A DNA stretch of 41,703 nt from positions 1 to 41,703 of the forward strand of contig JAACJK010000141.1 in the NCBI GenBank assembly GCA_013368325.1, read 5' to 3'. The stretch comes from Ephemerocybe angulata. Taxonomy: Eukaryota; Basidiomycota; Agaricomycetes; Agaricales; Psathyrellaceae. The position numbers and the translations under genes were made by a program. Numbering within the stretch: position 1 is the stretch's first letter; each line of letters begins with the position of its first letter. Below the pieces are notes generated by a model. It made no database searches. It was not told the origin of the DNA and saw only the letters and a list, made by a program, of their open reading frames with translations. This document shows positions 11,501-21,605 of this stretch, one piece after another.

Positions 11501-13221
11501 GAGAGTAGGAGACGTACCCCGATATGGATGCTTCGTGAACGGCTTCGTCATCGCCTCCACACCCCTCTCCATGTTCGGACACGGAGGGAGGATTGGCCGG
11601 GGCAGGTCCGTCGTGGTGGCGGTCTCCGTCCTCATCGTCTGTAGGACTTTCAAAATCCGCCGATTGTCCGGGTGCGACTGGACCATCATCACTGGAAGAC
11701 ATGTCAGTATACGGGCAATGGCGTGCAGAGTGTTCAACTGACATGAAGGGGTCATCCAAATCGTAGCCGACGGTCTCGTTGTCGTGCAAAGGTACATCAT
11801 GAGGTCCTGGCGGGGATGACATGGCGCTCGCGCGACCCCCGGTACTACTTTCCCGACCTTCCCCCACATTCTCTCCATCAGACATGACGGCGTCGTCTTC
11901 CACGTAGCCGCGCCCATAAGCCGAACCCTCCTCGTCTCCTTCGTCGGCATCGGCGTCGCTCGAGGCAGAGGCCGCGTCCTGGAGCTCGACATCCTGCTCA
12001 GCCGAGAACGAAACGGCATCAACCTCTCCTTCTTCCATGTCGATATCCGTCAAAGGCGACAAGTCTGCCTCGCCTTCACTCATGTCGTCATCGGATAGCT
12101 GAGCAGCTACAGGGCCCTGCTCCGCGTCCATGTCGGAAGAACAGCTAAGGGAACGACAATGAGCGTGGGTGTCGCCGACCGATAGTACCATTAAATTATA
12201 CGCACTGCTCCAGTTGCCCAGGCATAGCTTCGTCGTCAGATGGCACATGCTGGGGAGTATCCGTGGCCAAGCGAACGCGTTTCCTGCTGCAGTTCATGCG
12301 GGTGAACATCAATTAATAAAGCGCTGTGAACTCGACGACGCACCGCTTTTTAGACGCGTCATGGTCGCTGGTGTCCTCATTGGCGGAGAGCACGACGGAG
12401 TTCTGGGCGCGATGGCGCTTACTGCAAGTAGGGTTAATGTGAGGTGTACGAAGGAGGACAGGAATCACACCTCTTGGTACTGGTTGAAGGAACGTCTTCG
12501 ACCATGACTTCGGATGGAGGGACAACATCCGCGAGCTTACTGGAGGACGCCTTGGACTTCCTGCCGCGAGTGGTCTCTTGGGTCCTCGATCGTTCTCCAG
12601 AGTTGCCTGAAGCAGGGGGTTCACCGGCTCTAACGCGCGAGGAGGCTCTTCGAGCCGCCGTGGCTCGAGTTTCGATAATCGAGGGGGCCGCCGGTTCAAT
12701 GCGATTCTTTGACGCCCTCCCCGAATACATGGAGTCGCTGGGATCCATCCCTACACCTCTACACCCAAAGGTCAGGAAACAAGGGTAGAGAGGGGTGGGT
12801 GAGAACATACGCGTCTTGCCCGGAGTCGTCGTCTGAGGCGGTGTCGACTTCAACCTCGACTGTACTCCCATCGGCTTTGAACTTGGTGACACTTGAGACA
12901 ATAAACAAAGGACGTTAGAGCCACAGGGCTGTAAGAGACGCGACGAGTCTACGCACAATCCAGACGAACTAGAGCTACAAGGCAGCATATCAGGTGGGGG
13001 TGCAGACAAGCGGAGGCCAATTGAACTCACCGCTTGCTCGGAGATGCATCAGCCTTGGCCGGTTTGGGGGTGCGGGGAGTTTCCGCCTTCACGTTGGAGG
13101 CTCCATCCTTACGCTTTCCTCGGGGAGTGGGAGTACTAGGAATGTGCACAGGCGACGGAGACCGAGAGGTAGGGGACGGAGATCGCGAAGCAACTTCAGC
13201 GTAAGACGGTTTGGTAGACAT
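8586..13221 (-). CDS. Unrecognised 1,303-aa, 12-exon nuclear-looking protein with long disordered region and conserved C-terminal module
   Basis: I do not recognise the family. A 12-exon model (13221-13031, 12891-12811, 12737-12471, 12421-12344, 12286-12206, 12144-11216, 11149-9598, 9532-9440, 9385-9193, 9151-9040, 8986-8864, 8797-8586) keeps phase at every junction and totals 3,912 nt, so the gene appears intact. Donors include GTGAGT, GTATGT, GTGCGT and GTACGT. The intron at 9192-9152 (41 nt, no clear branch site) and the one at 9597-9533 are the least certain. The first ~850 residues are acidic then Ser/Pro/Lys-rich and disordered, with a likely nuclear signal KKRRKRVR near the fourth junction. 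The last ~350 residues look folded (VWSGKFQLWTDVAGKG, LVRELPPGTKLQLYTSDRR, IVCSAFSKELLGAQLG) and finish with a beta-rich stretch, IPRNSFVVVAYTLSVFHG, to the stop. It is divergent from the 423-aa gene and lies 271 bp upstream of the Helitron frame on the same strand. Confidence 0.75.
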
Positions 13222-14035
13222 CGTAAAACCGAAGGTCAGGTAGATGGCCGAGGGGGGATCCAAAACGAACAAGCGAACAAGTTATAGGTCGCCAGGAAAG
13301 ACAGAACCCTCCCGTAGCATTGGGAAAGCCGAGGAACACATGCTGGTCCTCCATCGAGGAAGCTATCCACATGGTGTCACGAAGAAATCAAAAGGGAAAT
13401 GTGGGCGCCTAGCAGCAACTTACCAGCCCCAAATTCAGACGAGCTACAATTTGCGGATAGAGGGTGCGCATCCGAAGAGAAGAGGTCGTCAAAGACAGAT
13501 TCCATCGTCATGCCAGGGTCGTACCTGGACACGAGACCAACATCACATGCCCCCGGAGATCTCCGATTATTTATCTGATCAAAGATAAGTCTAAGATCAG
13601 GGATCGTGGACCGGGCAGGCGAGGGCGCCGCGCCCCTGCATGTATCCGTCCCTCACACTCTATATTTCTGGGGTACCAACGTCCATCCCCACGCAGAGCA
13701 ATATGGGGAATTAAAAAAGAACGAAGCGATTAACAGGCGACGATAGGATCTGAAGCGCAGCGACAGCATGGTACTTGCGCCCGATGGTACTCCTTACTCA
13801 GACCGCAGGCACTTAGATGCATCGGAGGGGTGATGAAAGCGGTTGGGGGCTGCGCATGGAGATCGGAATACGGGGCGGGTGCCACTAGCTGCCACTAGGA
13901 GGTGCGTGTACGATGGAGACATGACACCATATTAGACAAAGGCTAAAGCATCGAAACAGTATCGATCTGATATAAAACTGATGAACGGCAAAGTCGAGAC
14001 CCCATAACCCTACCCATCGTATTCACCCGCATCAA
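13222..14035. promoter_or_regulatory. Shared divergent promoter region, with TATA box for the plus-strand gene
   Basis: The 814 bp between the two start codons contain no supported gene and must carry both promoters. TATAAAA at 13971-13977 lies 59 bp before the plus-strand ATG at 14036, a normal position for a fungal TATA box. An imperfect inverted repeat of TTATCTGATC/GATAAG type lies around 13568-13590, nearer the minus-strand start. Sharing one intergenic region suggests joint control of the two genes, which is inference. Confidence 0.5.
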
Positions 14036-15571
14036 ATGAACCACCAGTACGATGTCGACAAAGCCAGTGAGTACAATACAGATGGCCGACGATGTCTACT
14101 AACCCAAGTGTCCAATCAGCCCGGCTGTTGGGCGACATCGGGAAAGGACAGCTGCAGACGATCGCAGACGGCTTCGTGAGCCTGGCGCAGGCAGAGGTCT
14201 GTACGCCCCCGCTACGACCGTAGAGGGACACGACTAATATTAAGCCTCCAGATCGACAAAATGCGCCTGATGGACATCCAGTACCCACCTTCGACTCGTA
14301 TCATGGACGGGGAGGACGAGGTCGTGTTCAAAGTGCAGGGAGTTATGTGCGGTAAACTATTACCACCCTTCACGGAGTCGCCGTAAGTCCCTACGCAGCT
14401 CTGCAATCCGTCAAGGGCACTGACCCCCAGTACAGTGTATCGTCTCCTCGGTCTAAAGGCCTATCCAGGATAAGGAACCTCAGACAGCACGTCAAGGTCA
14501 CTGGATTCGGGTCAAGCGAATATGACGCATACATGGACAAGCTTCAGACGGTCCACGACGCCTTCGCCCAGCACGCGCGCGACAGGGAAGTAGACCAGAT
14601 CGAGTTTATCCCATACGAAGGGCACCAGTCGCTGGAGGTGCATTCGCGGTACTTCACGGACAGGGCTCTCGTGCCGTACGAGAAGAACCAGGCATTTCTC
14701 CCGGGGGTGGACCCCTTCGACGTCCTCCGGAAGCTGCAACCCGACGAATTCATCCACGCGGCCGACAACGTCGTGGAGTACTGCGTACGAGCGGTCGCTA
14801 ACGGGTCTACAACGTGAGTACCGTTCCCTCCGTGAGGAGTACTCTCGCTGACCGGCACAACCGCAGTTACGGCCCTTGCGAACCCAGCGTATTCAAGGTG
14901 GGAGACGTAGTCGAGGTCGCTTTCTCTTGCGTTGGCGTACCCATCAAAGGGCAACGCATGCGCATCCTCTTGCAGTTGCGTGGTCTGACGCTTCTGGATA
15001 ATACGATAAGAAAGGTGAGAGGACATTCGTCGGACTGTGTCCAGGGTCATTAACATCTACACAGGAGTCCGAACGCACCACGAGGATGACGATGGCACTT
15101 GTGGCGTTGAATAGGACACCGCGTCGGAAGAGGTTATATCTCACAGAGGAGGAGGTGTGTGGAGACGCGCATGGGACGAAGAGAACTCGAAGGAGCGAGG
15201 ACAGTCGCGAGCGCGTTCCTGCGCCCGTATTCGCACCGGTGACGGAAACTGAGGTCGGGAACGAAGAAGGAGAGATCATTGAAGTTGAAGGAAGCGATGG
15301 AAGTTCCACGGTAGGAGGAGGCGAAGGCGATGGGGATGGCGCGGCTGAGGGCGAGGCGGATGGGGAAGGAGAGGGAGGTGGGGATGTAGAAGGCAATGAA
15401 GGTGAGGACGACAGTGCAGAGGCTGTAAGTGGAGGGGAGTTGGAGGAGGGGGAGATGTTACCGGACCTCCCCGACTCCGACGACGAGGACGTGCACGGAG
15501 TGGAAGGGGAAGGTGGAGGCGATGACGCAGCTGAGGCAGGGGAGCGCGGGGATGCGATGAACGTCGACTGA
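14036..15571 (+). CDS. Unrecognised 423-aa, 6-exon protein with acidic Gly/Glu-rich tail
   Basis: I cannot name the family, though I recall proteins of this look in agaricomycete genomes. Exons 14036-14066, 14120-14196, 14252-14382, 14436-14813, 14867-15014 and 15065-15571 keep phase and total 1,272 nt. Introns have good donors (GTGAGT, GTAAGT) and branch sites (TACTAAC in intron 1, GACTAAT in intron 2). The start at 14036 is chosen because only it gives correct phase into exon 2. Seen in the protein: a helical N-terminal segment (LLGDIGKGQLQTIADGFVSL), a central conserved-looking block (KVTGFGSSEYDAYMDKLQ ... DEFIHAADNVVEYCVRAV), a beta-rich segment (FKVGDVVEVAFSCVGVPIKG followed by LQLRGLTLLD), and an acidic Glu/Gly-rich tail of about 110 residues. 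The beta-rich segment resembles, by eye, the C-terminus of the divergent 1,303-aa protein. No membrane segment or signal peptide is seen. Confidence 0.75.
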
Positions 15572-17566
15572 GGAGGGTATAACGGAGGTGACGGAGGACA
15601 TAGGAATGCGCAGGCGATGCACAAGATACCCGTTTGAACAATATTTGGAGAGGTACCGAATATGGGTCCTCGACCATCCACTCTTTCCAGTGATTTCTCA
15701 GTATAATTACATCAGTCTTATGGACCACTATTTCGAGACGACCCTTATATGGGACATCCACTTTCCACTCCTTTCAGCGACTTCCTACTCTAATTATCTA
15801 TATCTATGCCTCCATTTGGACCCGTACTACTTCGGGGGTTGTCATGTTGGGGTTTCACGCTCATTTATTGGTTACGCTACTTAGTACGCTCTCTACTTCG
15901 CCGCTTTTGAAGTTGATGTTTCACACTCTTTTTATATACTATATCGGCACCACCTTTTTGTTATACCATATCCGTCCCAAATTTACGGTGGTTGCGACGT
16001 GGATTACATTCACGCAAGGCTGCAGCGCGATAGGACTAACCTCGAGGACGGGAAGAAGAGGATTATGCGCGTGGGGCGGGCTGCACAAGGCTAATAAAGC
16101 TAGAGACTATAGTATGTGTAGCTAGGATTAATTAAGGAGATGATGAAGGAGGGACATTTGAATGCAGGAATACGTACCAACGCATAAAAGGAAGCTGATT
16201 AGGAAAGGGGGGAGAAGGTAGGATGCAGGGGAAGAAGGAAGGGAGCGAGGACCGTTGTAGAAAGGGATGGGACGGGCCGGCTGCGGCAAAGGGAAAATGA
16301 TGGGCGCGACGCGGAACGGAGGCGGCGAAGCGGAACGGATTTTTGATCGTTTGATGCACAGGGAGGCTCAAAGGCTTGGCGCGGGGAAATCCACCGTAAG
16401 AGTACCCGAGCCAAAATGCCTCGGAACCTCGATGGATACTAACGCTTGGAGCACCGGCCGTAAGTCCACTTTATTGGAGGGTCGGGTACGGAGAGCAGGA
16501 TACGCTGCTGGGGGGATTCGAAGGAAGGGAATGACAGTTTCGACTGGGCGGAGGTCGGAATAGTGATGTGGATAGGCGTGCGCTAAAGCTCGAAGATGGG
16601 GGACTTCCCCGCTCGAAGCATTTGCTAAAAGCTATATTATAATAACATGTTCAGAATGGGGCCTTCGCTTCTCCAGAAGCACTGAACGTACACGGCGTGC
16701 AAGCACTTCGCGTTGGGGGGTGGCTCGGTCCATAGAGAAGAACTGAAGGTGTCGATGGTAGGAAGTCTAAACCGGCGAGTGATTCGAGCATTTAAGTCTT
16801 GTAGACCACCTCTTTATCTCAGAATCTGGGCCATGGGTCATGCCACTAACAAAGAAACGCCATGCCTCAAGGATGTGACCATTGAAGTGACGATCGATGT
16901 ACCTGTTGAACGATGATCAGGTTCAGTTAAAACCACCATCATGAGAATGCCACAGACAACTGTAAATGGGGTCAGAAAAGCTCGAGACGAGGAGGGAAGC
17001 ACTCCTATGCACTCCTAGCTGCTAGCGCTTGCACGTTCATGTGAGGACGTCGGGAGCTTGTTCGGGAGGAGATCGCCATGAAGTGAACGATGAAGATAGT
17101 AGCTAAATAGCAGCATAGGCGCGCGTGGGATGTGTTTGGTCAAACGTCGGAGGTTCGGAGCCGCCAAACAGCGCGGCCATGGCTTTCGTTACCCACACCA
17201 CGAGGCCTGCCACATGCCACACGCGTTTCCTCCTGTTTCCTCCCTGGCTGAATCATATTGGAATATACTCCTCAGTAACCATCGTGTTGTCGAGGTAACA
17301 GCAGGGGGTCGCATTCATTTTGGGGTTACCCCGAAGCATTTCGCTGCTCTCGATCTTCGTAGGCTACTTTGTATGTGTCGGTAGGAACGTCGAGACCGAC
17401 AGTATAGACGGAGAATCGAGGATGAGGGAGCGATGGCAGTACGGGGAAGGAAGAGGTGCTTGATGATCGATGGCTACCCGGCGGCAGTCCCGTCACTGGT
17501 GCAGAAGCCAAATAAGCGCGCGATCTAATCAGCCCAGCATCATAATCGCCGCGTTGCTCCCACGAC
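15572..17566. other. About 2 kb without a supported gene
   Basis: No frame here has splice logic or recognisable protein sequence. 15650-16000 is AT-richer and contains loosely repeated stretches of the type CCACTCTTTCCAGTGATTTC / CCACTCCTTTCAGCGACTTC, probably the 3' region of the preceding gene and old repeats. 16130-17560 shows only short open frames on both strands. I assign nothing to them. Confidence 0.5.
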
Positions 17567-17896
17567 ATGTCTTCCCCAACGCCCACCACCTCCTTATCCT
17601 CCCCCTCGGCCACCTCCCCATCGAGCCAAACACAGCCAAGGAACCCATCTCTCTACGTCTCTATAAGGTTCTGAGCACCAATTTCGACGACGCGGGAGGC
17701 TTTGGGCACGCTCTCCGAGCTCTACGGGACACCTCTACGGGACACCTCTACGGGACACCTGACGGCGAAGGCGACGGCGACGGTGCACTGATTGGAGAGC
17801 ATGCGGCGAAGACGTAGGAGCTTGAGGAGGGATATGGAGAATACGCTCGCAGAGAGCAGTGCGACGTTTGTCCAGGCTCTGGGTGAGGTCGAACAG
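17567..17896 (+). pseudogene. COG6: Truncated 5' exon of a COG6-like gene (conserved oligomeric Golgi complex subunit 6)
   Basis: COG6 is a subunit of the Golgi tethering complex that guides retrograde vesicles. The fragment starts at an ATG followed by a Ser/Thr/Pro-rich leader, as fungal COG6 proteins do, then LRLYKVLSTNFDDAG, and after a gap RRSLRRDMENTLAESSATF followed by VQALGEVEQ, matching the usual order of the COG6 N-terminus. The frame shifts several times, including across a 13-bp tandem triplication at the spot encoding LSELYGTP. A GTGCGT donor follows at 17897, but beyond it there is only tandem-repeat DNA and no second exon. It is therefore a broken partial copy, about the first 110 codons of a gene that is normally over 600 codons. 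The family call rests on two short motifs recognised by eye. Confidence 0.55.
17720..17758. repeat. 13-bp unit repeated three times (CTCTACGGGACAC)
   Basis: Three perfect, head-to-tail copies of CTCTACGGGACAC. The unit length is not a multiple of three, so the two extra copies shift the reading frame of the COG6-like fragment in which they sit. Confidence 0.9.
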
Positions 17897-17947
17897 GTGC
17901 GTCTGCCGTTCCAGAAGCCGAGGAGCAGCGAACGACGCGAGCAAGAC

Positions 17948-18042
17948 GTCCCCCATGTCTCGCCAATATCGTGTCCCCCATGTCTCGCCAACAACAAGTG
18001 TCCCCCATGTATTGTATCGTGTCCCCCATGTATCCCCCATGT
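17948..18042. repeat. Five interspersed copies of (GT)GTCCCCCATGT
   Basis: Copies begin at about 17948, 17971, 17998, 18019 and 18033 with spacers of irregular length (some containing CTCGCCAA). The array starts about 50 bp after the donor-like end of the COG6 fragment. Its core GTGTCCC is the reverse complement of the GGGACAC core of the 13-bp repeat at 17720-17758. Confidence 0.75.
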
Positions 18043-18670
18043 ATCTACCAACTTCTATAAATGAACCTGAAGAATGAACCTGATGTCGTCGACGCATCGA
18101 CATTGATACGGTGAGGGGTGCCAGGACACGGAACGGAAAAATAACCTGTTGAGCCACCTCGAAACACTTAATATGAAGCATGGTTGGACAGTTAGTATGA
18201 AGCGTGGTTGGAAGGTCGATGTCACGCCTTTTCGCAGATAATATGCCACAGGAATGTGTTACAGATGTATTCAGTGGGGGGCATTTCGAATGTCCCACCG
18301 ATGGTATACGGTAGGGCACACTTCCGTCAGACAAGTTACATATAAGGTGTGGCGAGAGATGTATCCGGTTCACAAATTATTGCGGCAGTCCTCGAGGCAG
18401 ATATCATAGTGGCACAATGCTCGACGGTGATACATCGCTAAAAAATTGATATTTCATTCTAACTAAGGGGCCTTTGGACACCAATTATTTGTGTCGGCGT
18501 TAGCAGCAATGTATCACCCTGTGGCATCCATAATTTGCCGCAGTGAGGCAATGCCAGGACATTCCTCTTCCTTTTGTGGCACACACAAAGTGTGTCGCGA
18601 ATGCATGAGGCCGTGACAAGCATCGGCTATTTCCGGCCACAAATTATCCGTGTTTTCAGGTGCCGCAGCG

Positions 18671-20761
18671 ATGTATCGACCTGTTCCATCGGTCCTTCGC
18701 CCCTGTGTAAGCGCCCATCCTCGAACCAACCCCATTGCAGCTCTCAGCACCCTGCTCAAGCTCCTCTCCTCTTTATCATCGCGTATCGGACGCTGCCAGT
18801 ACAAGCTCACCCCGGCAGAGCACGCTCTGTCCCTGCACCTCGTCTCAATTATCGATCCCTATGTCTACCAAGGTGCCAAAGCGCTGTCAACGGTCGCCAG
18901 CGCACAGGTCAAGCCCACATTCGCAGGCATTGTCTTCCAGCCCACGGAAATTCTCGATAGTATCATGGCCTATCTCGACTCGAAGCGGGATCTTCTGAAC
19001 GTCGCTCTGTGCTGTAAGCACCTCCACGATGTCGTCTTCCCGAGGCACTTTGAATACCGCGTCATTCGGTGCAAGGTGTCCTCTATCAGCGTTTGGAAGC
19101 ACCTCCTCGGCAACCACTCACTCGCAAGGAACGTTAGGAGGCTGGAGATTGTCGATGAGAGGAGCTCTGTGGCCGTTACCCCACGCGCAGCGACAACGGC
19201 CATTGCGACTAAACAGTCCTCCGGGGGTTTGATCGTTCCACGTGGGATCGTCCATTGTGACACTGACTTCGACTCGACGGATGACGAGCTCAGCATGCAC
19301 AAGAAGCAAGAGAAGCACCTCGCTTCTGCACTTCTTCGTATGTCGGGGCTCAAGGAGATAAAGTGGTCGTGCACGCATTCTCCAATTTCGATCGAACACG
19401 TTTGGCCGTCCCTCGTTATGCGTGCGAGTACGCTCGACTCGCTCGAGATTGCAGATAACCTTGTATTCACGCCCCAGTGTGTTGGAAGGGAGTCGGAGGA
19501 AGGGACTAGCGGGAGTGACGGGGAGACGGCGCAGGGTGATTCAAGGACTGTGCTCCCTGTATGTCAATCTCTTGGCAGTGTTACCAGCTCGTTCCTCATC
19601 CTTAATGCCAGATGTCGTCCTTGACGAGCGCAATATTCTGCTCGACCCGCCACACCTACGGCGCATCAAAGACGCCCGAACTCAGTCGTATTTCCAGTAT
19701 CTTAGAAAAGTGCCCGAAACTCAAGGTTCGCCCCATCCACTCAGAAAGACACTGTCATTAACCATGCACCACAATAGAATTTGACCATATCCTTCAATCG
19801 TCAGCGCTCGTCCCAGTCGAGTGTCCTCCCTCTGGTCGACGACGTCTTCAATGACGGCCGTTGGCTTTGCTTGACCTCTCTCACGCTCATTGGCGTGCGC
19901 TGCACCTCATCACCGGCCCTTTCCCAATTCCTCTCCGAACATCCACTCCTCGAGTCCCTGCATCTAGAGCTCACCGGTATCAGAGCGGAGAGTCTGGACA
20001 TGCGACCTGACTCTCTCCCGAGATTACGAGAGATACGCGCCTCTAAGGAATTTGTCACCGCCATTCTCGATTGCCAGAGCGCCGTTCCGCGCCCCGTGGA
20101 GGTGCTAAAGGGCCCCAAGCTGTCCGGAGTACACGCTGTGGCCCACGGGAAGCACGCAGATGAGGCCTTCTTCCATACCGTCAGGCGGTGCGCAGCGACC
20201 ATGTCTAGGGTGGAATTGGGCGGATGGCACGATATGGACGACATACGGAAGCTCGCGAGCGCCCTTCCTGGGCTCACATACCTGGATGTCGGGCGACGAC
20301 TGGGCTCCCTTGGAGCCAGAGAGGCATCGCAGGTTGTAACAAATTTGGAGGAGTGGCTGGACGTCCTCGAGAAGCTTGGCGAGCTGAGAGCGCTTCACGG
20401 AGTCAAGATGTTCTACGAGATCTCCAGCATCAACCTTCCAGCCAACGCGCACTCGACTTCAATCAGCACGTCAAACTCGACGCCGTCGGCTATGATCTCT
20501 ACTGCGAACTCGTTGGGTGGGGTGGATCTCACTGTCGCTGCCAAGATACAGAGCCAGATGTCGCTTATGGATAGGTCGAGGATCAAGAAGAACGACTGGA
20601 CCGCGAGTATGCTTGTTTGGAGGTGCCCGAAGCTACGCAGGGTGGATCATTGGGAGGATGGGACTTCAAAGGTCGTAATGCTTACAAGGGTGCCAGCTGG
20701 GAATGGCGATGACAGCAAAGTGAGATGGGAGGTGAGGAGGGTGAAGTCGGGCGGGACTTAG
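18671..20761 (+). CDS. F-box protein with leucine-rich C-terminal region
   Basis: F-box proteins are substrate receptors of SCF ubiquitin ligases; the F-box binds Skp1 and the C-terminal region binds the target. Three exons (18671-19558, 19612-19725, 19778-20761) stay in phase and give 661 aa; the second intron has a CATTAACC branch site and CAATAG acceptor. The start is the first ATG in frame (an upstream in-frame GTG at 18650 is ignored). The F-box is at about residues 90-140 (QPTEILDSIMAYLDSKRDL then NVALCCKHLHDVVFP). Downstream, degenerate leucine-rich repeats are visible (LSRISSILEKCPKLKNLTIS, WLCLTSLTLIGVRC, HPLLESLHLEL). A Ser/Thr-rich stretch lies near residue 560. No frame breaks are seen. 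Large families of such genes are typical of agaricomycetes; the target is unknown. Confidence 0.85.
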
Positions 20762-21190
20762 GAATGCACCATCTCACCCCATATTATCAACCTTCTCGTG
20801 GAAGTGTTGGACCCATCGTAATACTTACTTGAATCGACTCGCTAGGATAATGTCGTGAGAGATAAGATAAGATGGGGACCACTGCATGCGACTGCGATGC
20901 GAACCCGAATTCGATTCGAGGACGGGTTATTCCGATTCGTTTACGGAGTGGCAACTGATGTGTATAGAGCTCGTGAGTGACTCCCCGAAGGCGAAGATTC
21001 GCCTCAGACCTTCTCAGGTTATCATCGGGGTTCTTTAGGAGTCGCATGACCACGAAGGCCTTCTTGAAGAATCTTAAGCTTCCATTTTTCCGAAATAGTG
21101 AGAACCTTTGTGTATCTCGCTACGCTTAAGCCTTCACATCCTTACACGCTTACATCGACAGCAAAGCCCACCCACTTCCCCCTCTTGGAC
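20762..21190. other. Intergenic region without a supported gene
   Basis: The 429 bp between the F-box gene and the small secreted-protein gene hold only short frames. A pyrimidine-rich tract just before 21191 may belong to the promoter or leader of the downstream gene. Confidence 0.5.
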
Positions 21191-21493
21191 ATGTACACCC
21201 CACCATTCCTCGTAGTTGTCGCCCTTCTCCTCCTCGAGGTAACTCCCGTCGTACCGGCCAAGCGCCTGCGGCCCTCCGAATGGGTCGACGAGCTTTCCGA
21301 GGTGAAGAATACCCCAGCATCGGCCAAAGTCAGTTGTCCATGGGCCTGCAAAATCGAGTGTCCAGAGAAATGGACGTTCGTCTGTCCGTGCACCTGTCTA
21401 CCGCCAGACGACGTGAACGCGAATCCTCCCCCGACACCGGAGGAAAGGCGGAGACTCGATGATGCGGGCAAGAAGCTACCCGGAGAGGCATGA
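21191..21493 (+). CDS. Small secreted cysteine-rich protein (100 aa)
   Basis: Single exon, 100 codons. Residues 1-23 form a clear signal peptide: short polar start, hydrophobic core FLVVVALLLLEV, and an Ala cleavage site before Lys-Arg (VVPA/KR). The mature part has six cysteines within 25 residues (SCPWACKIECPEKWTFVC, then PCTC), spaced C-x3-C-x3-C-x7-C-x-C-x-C, which could form three disulfides. The tail is Pro/Glu/Lys-rich. The start is chosen at 21191 because upstream in-frame codons would bury the signal peptide. I do not recognise a family. Size and layout are those of fungal small secreted proteins; whether it is an effector, hydrophobin-like factor or something else is unknown. The convergent F-box gene ends 112 bp away. 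Confidence 0.6.
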   Translation: MYTPPFLVVVALLLLEVTPVVPAKRLRPSEWVDELSEVKNTPASAKVSCPWACKIECPEKWTFVCPCTCLPPDDVNANPPPTPEERRRLDDAGKKLPGEA

Positions 21494-21605
21494 TGGAGAC
21501 AGGTGAGTTCGACGTTCAACTGTGTTGAGAATCGAATGGTAATGTTCGGTTACTAGCACTGCTAGCACTGTTCAGAGATGAAACAGGAGGAGGAAAATAT
21601 GCAAC

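Noticed and set aside
14944..15761. 245- and 161-codon minus-strand frames opposite the 423-aa gene
   Set aside because: Low-complexity Ser/Pro translation of the antisense of the acidic Glu/Gly tail; the plus-strand model is phase-consistent over six exons.
16132..16563. Overlapping frames on both strands at 16.1-16.6 kb
   Set aside because: No recognisable motif, no splice sites, and opposite-strand frames of equal length; treated as chance.
17735..18373. 212-codon minus-strand frame with repeated MGDT-like residues
   Set aside because: The repetition is only the translation of the GGGGGACAC tandem motif, and the plus-strand COG6-like sequence accounts for the other half.
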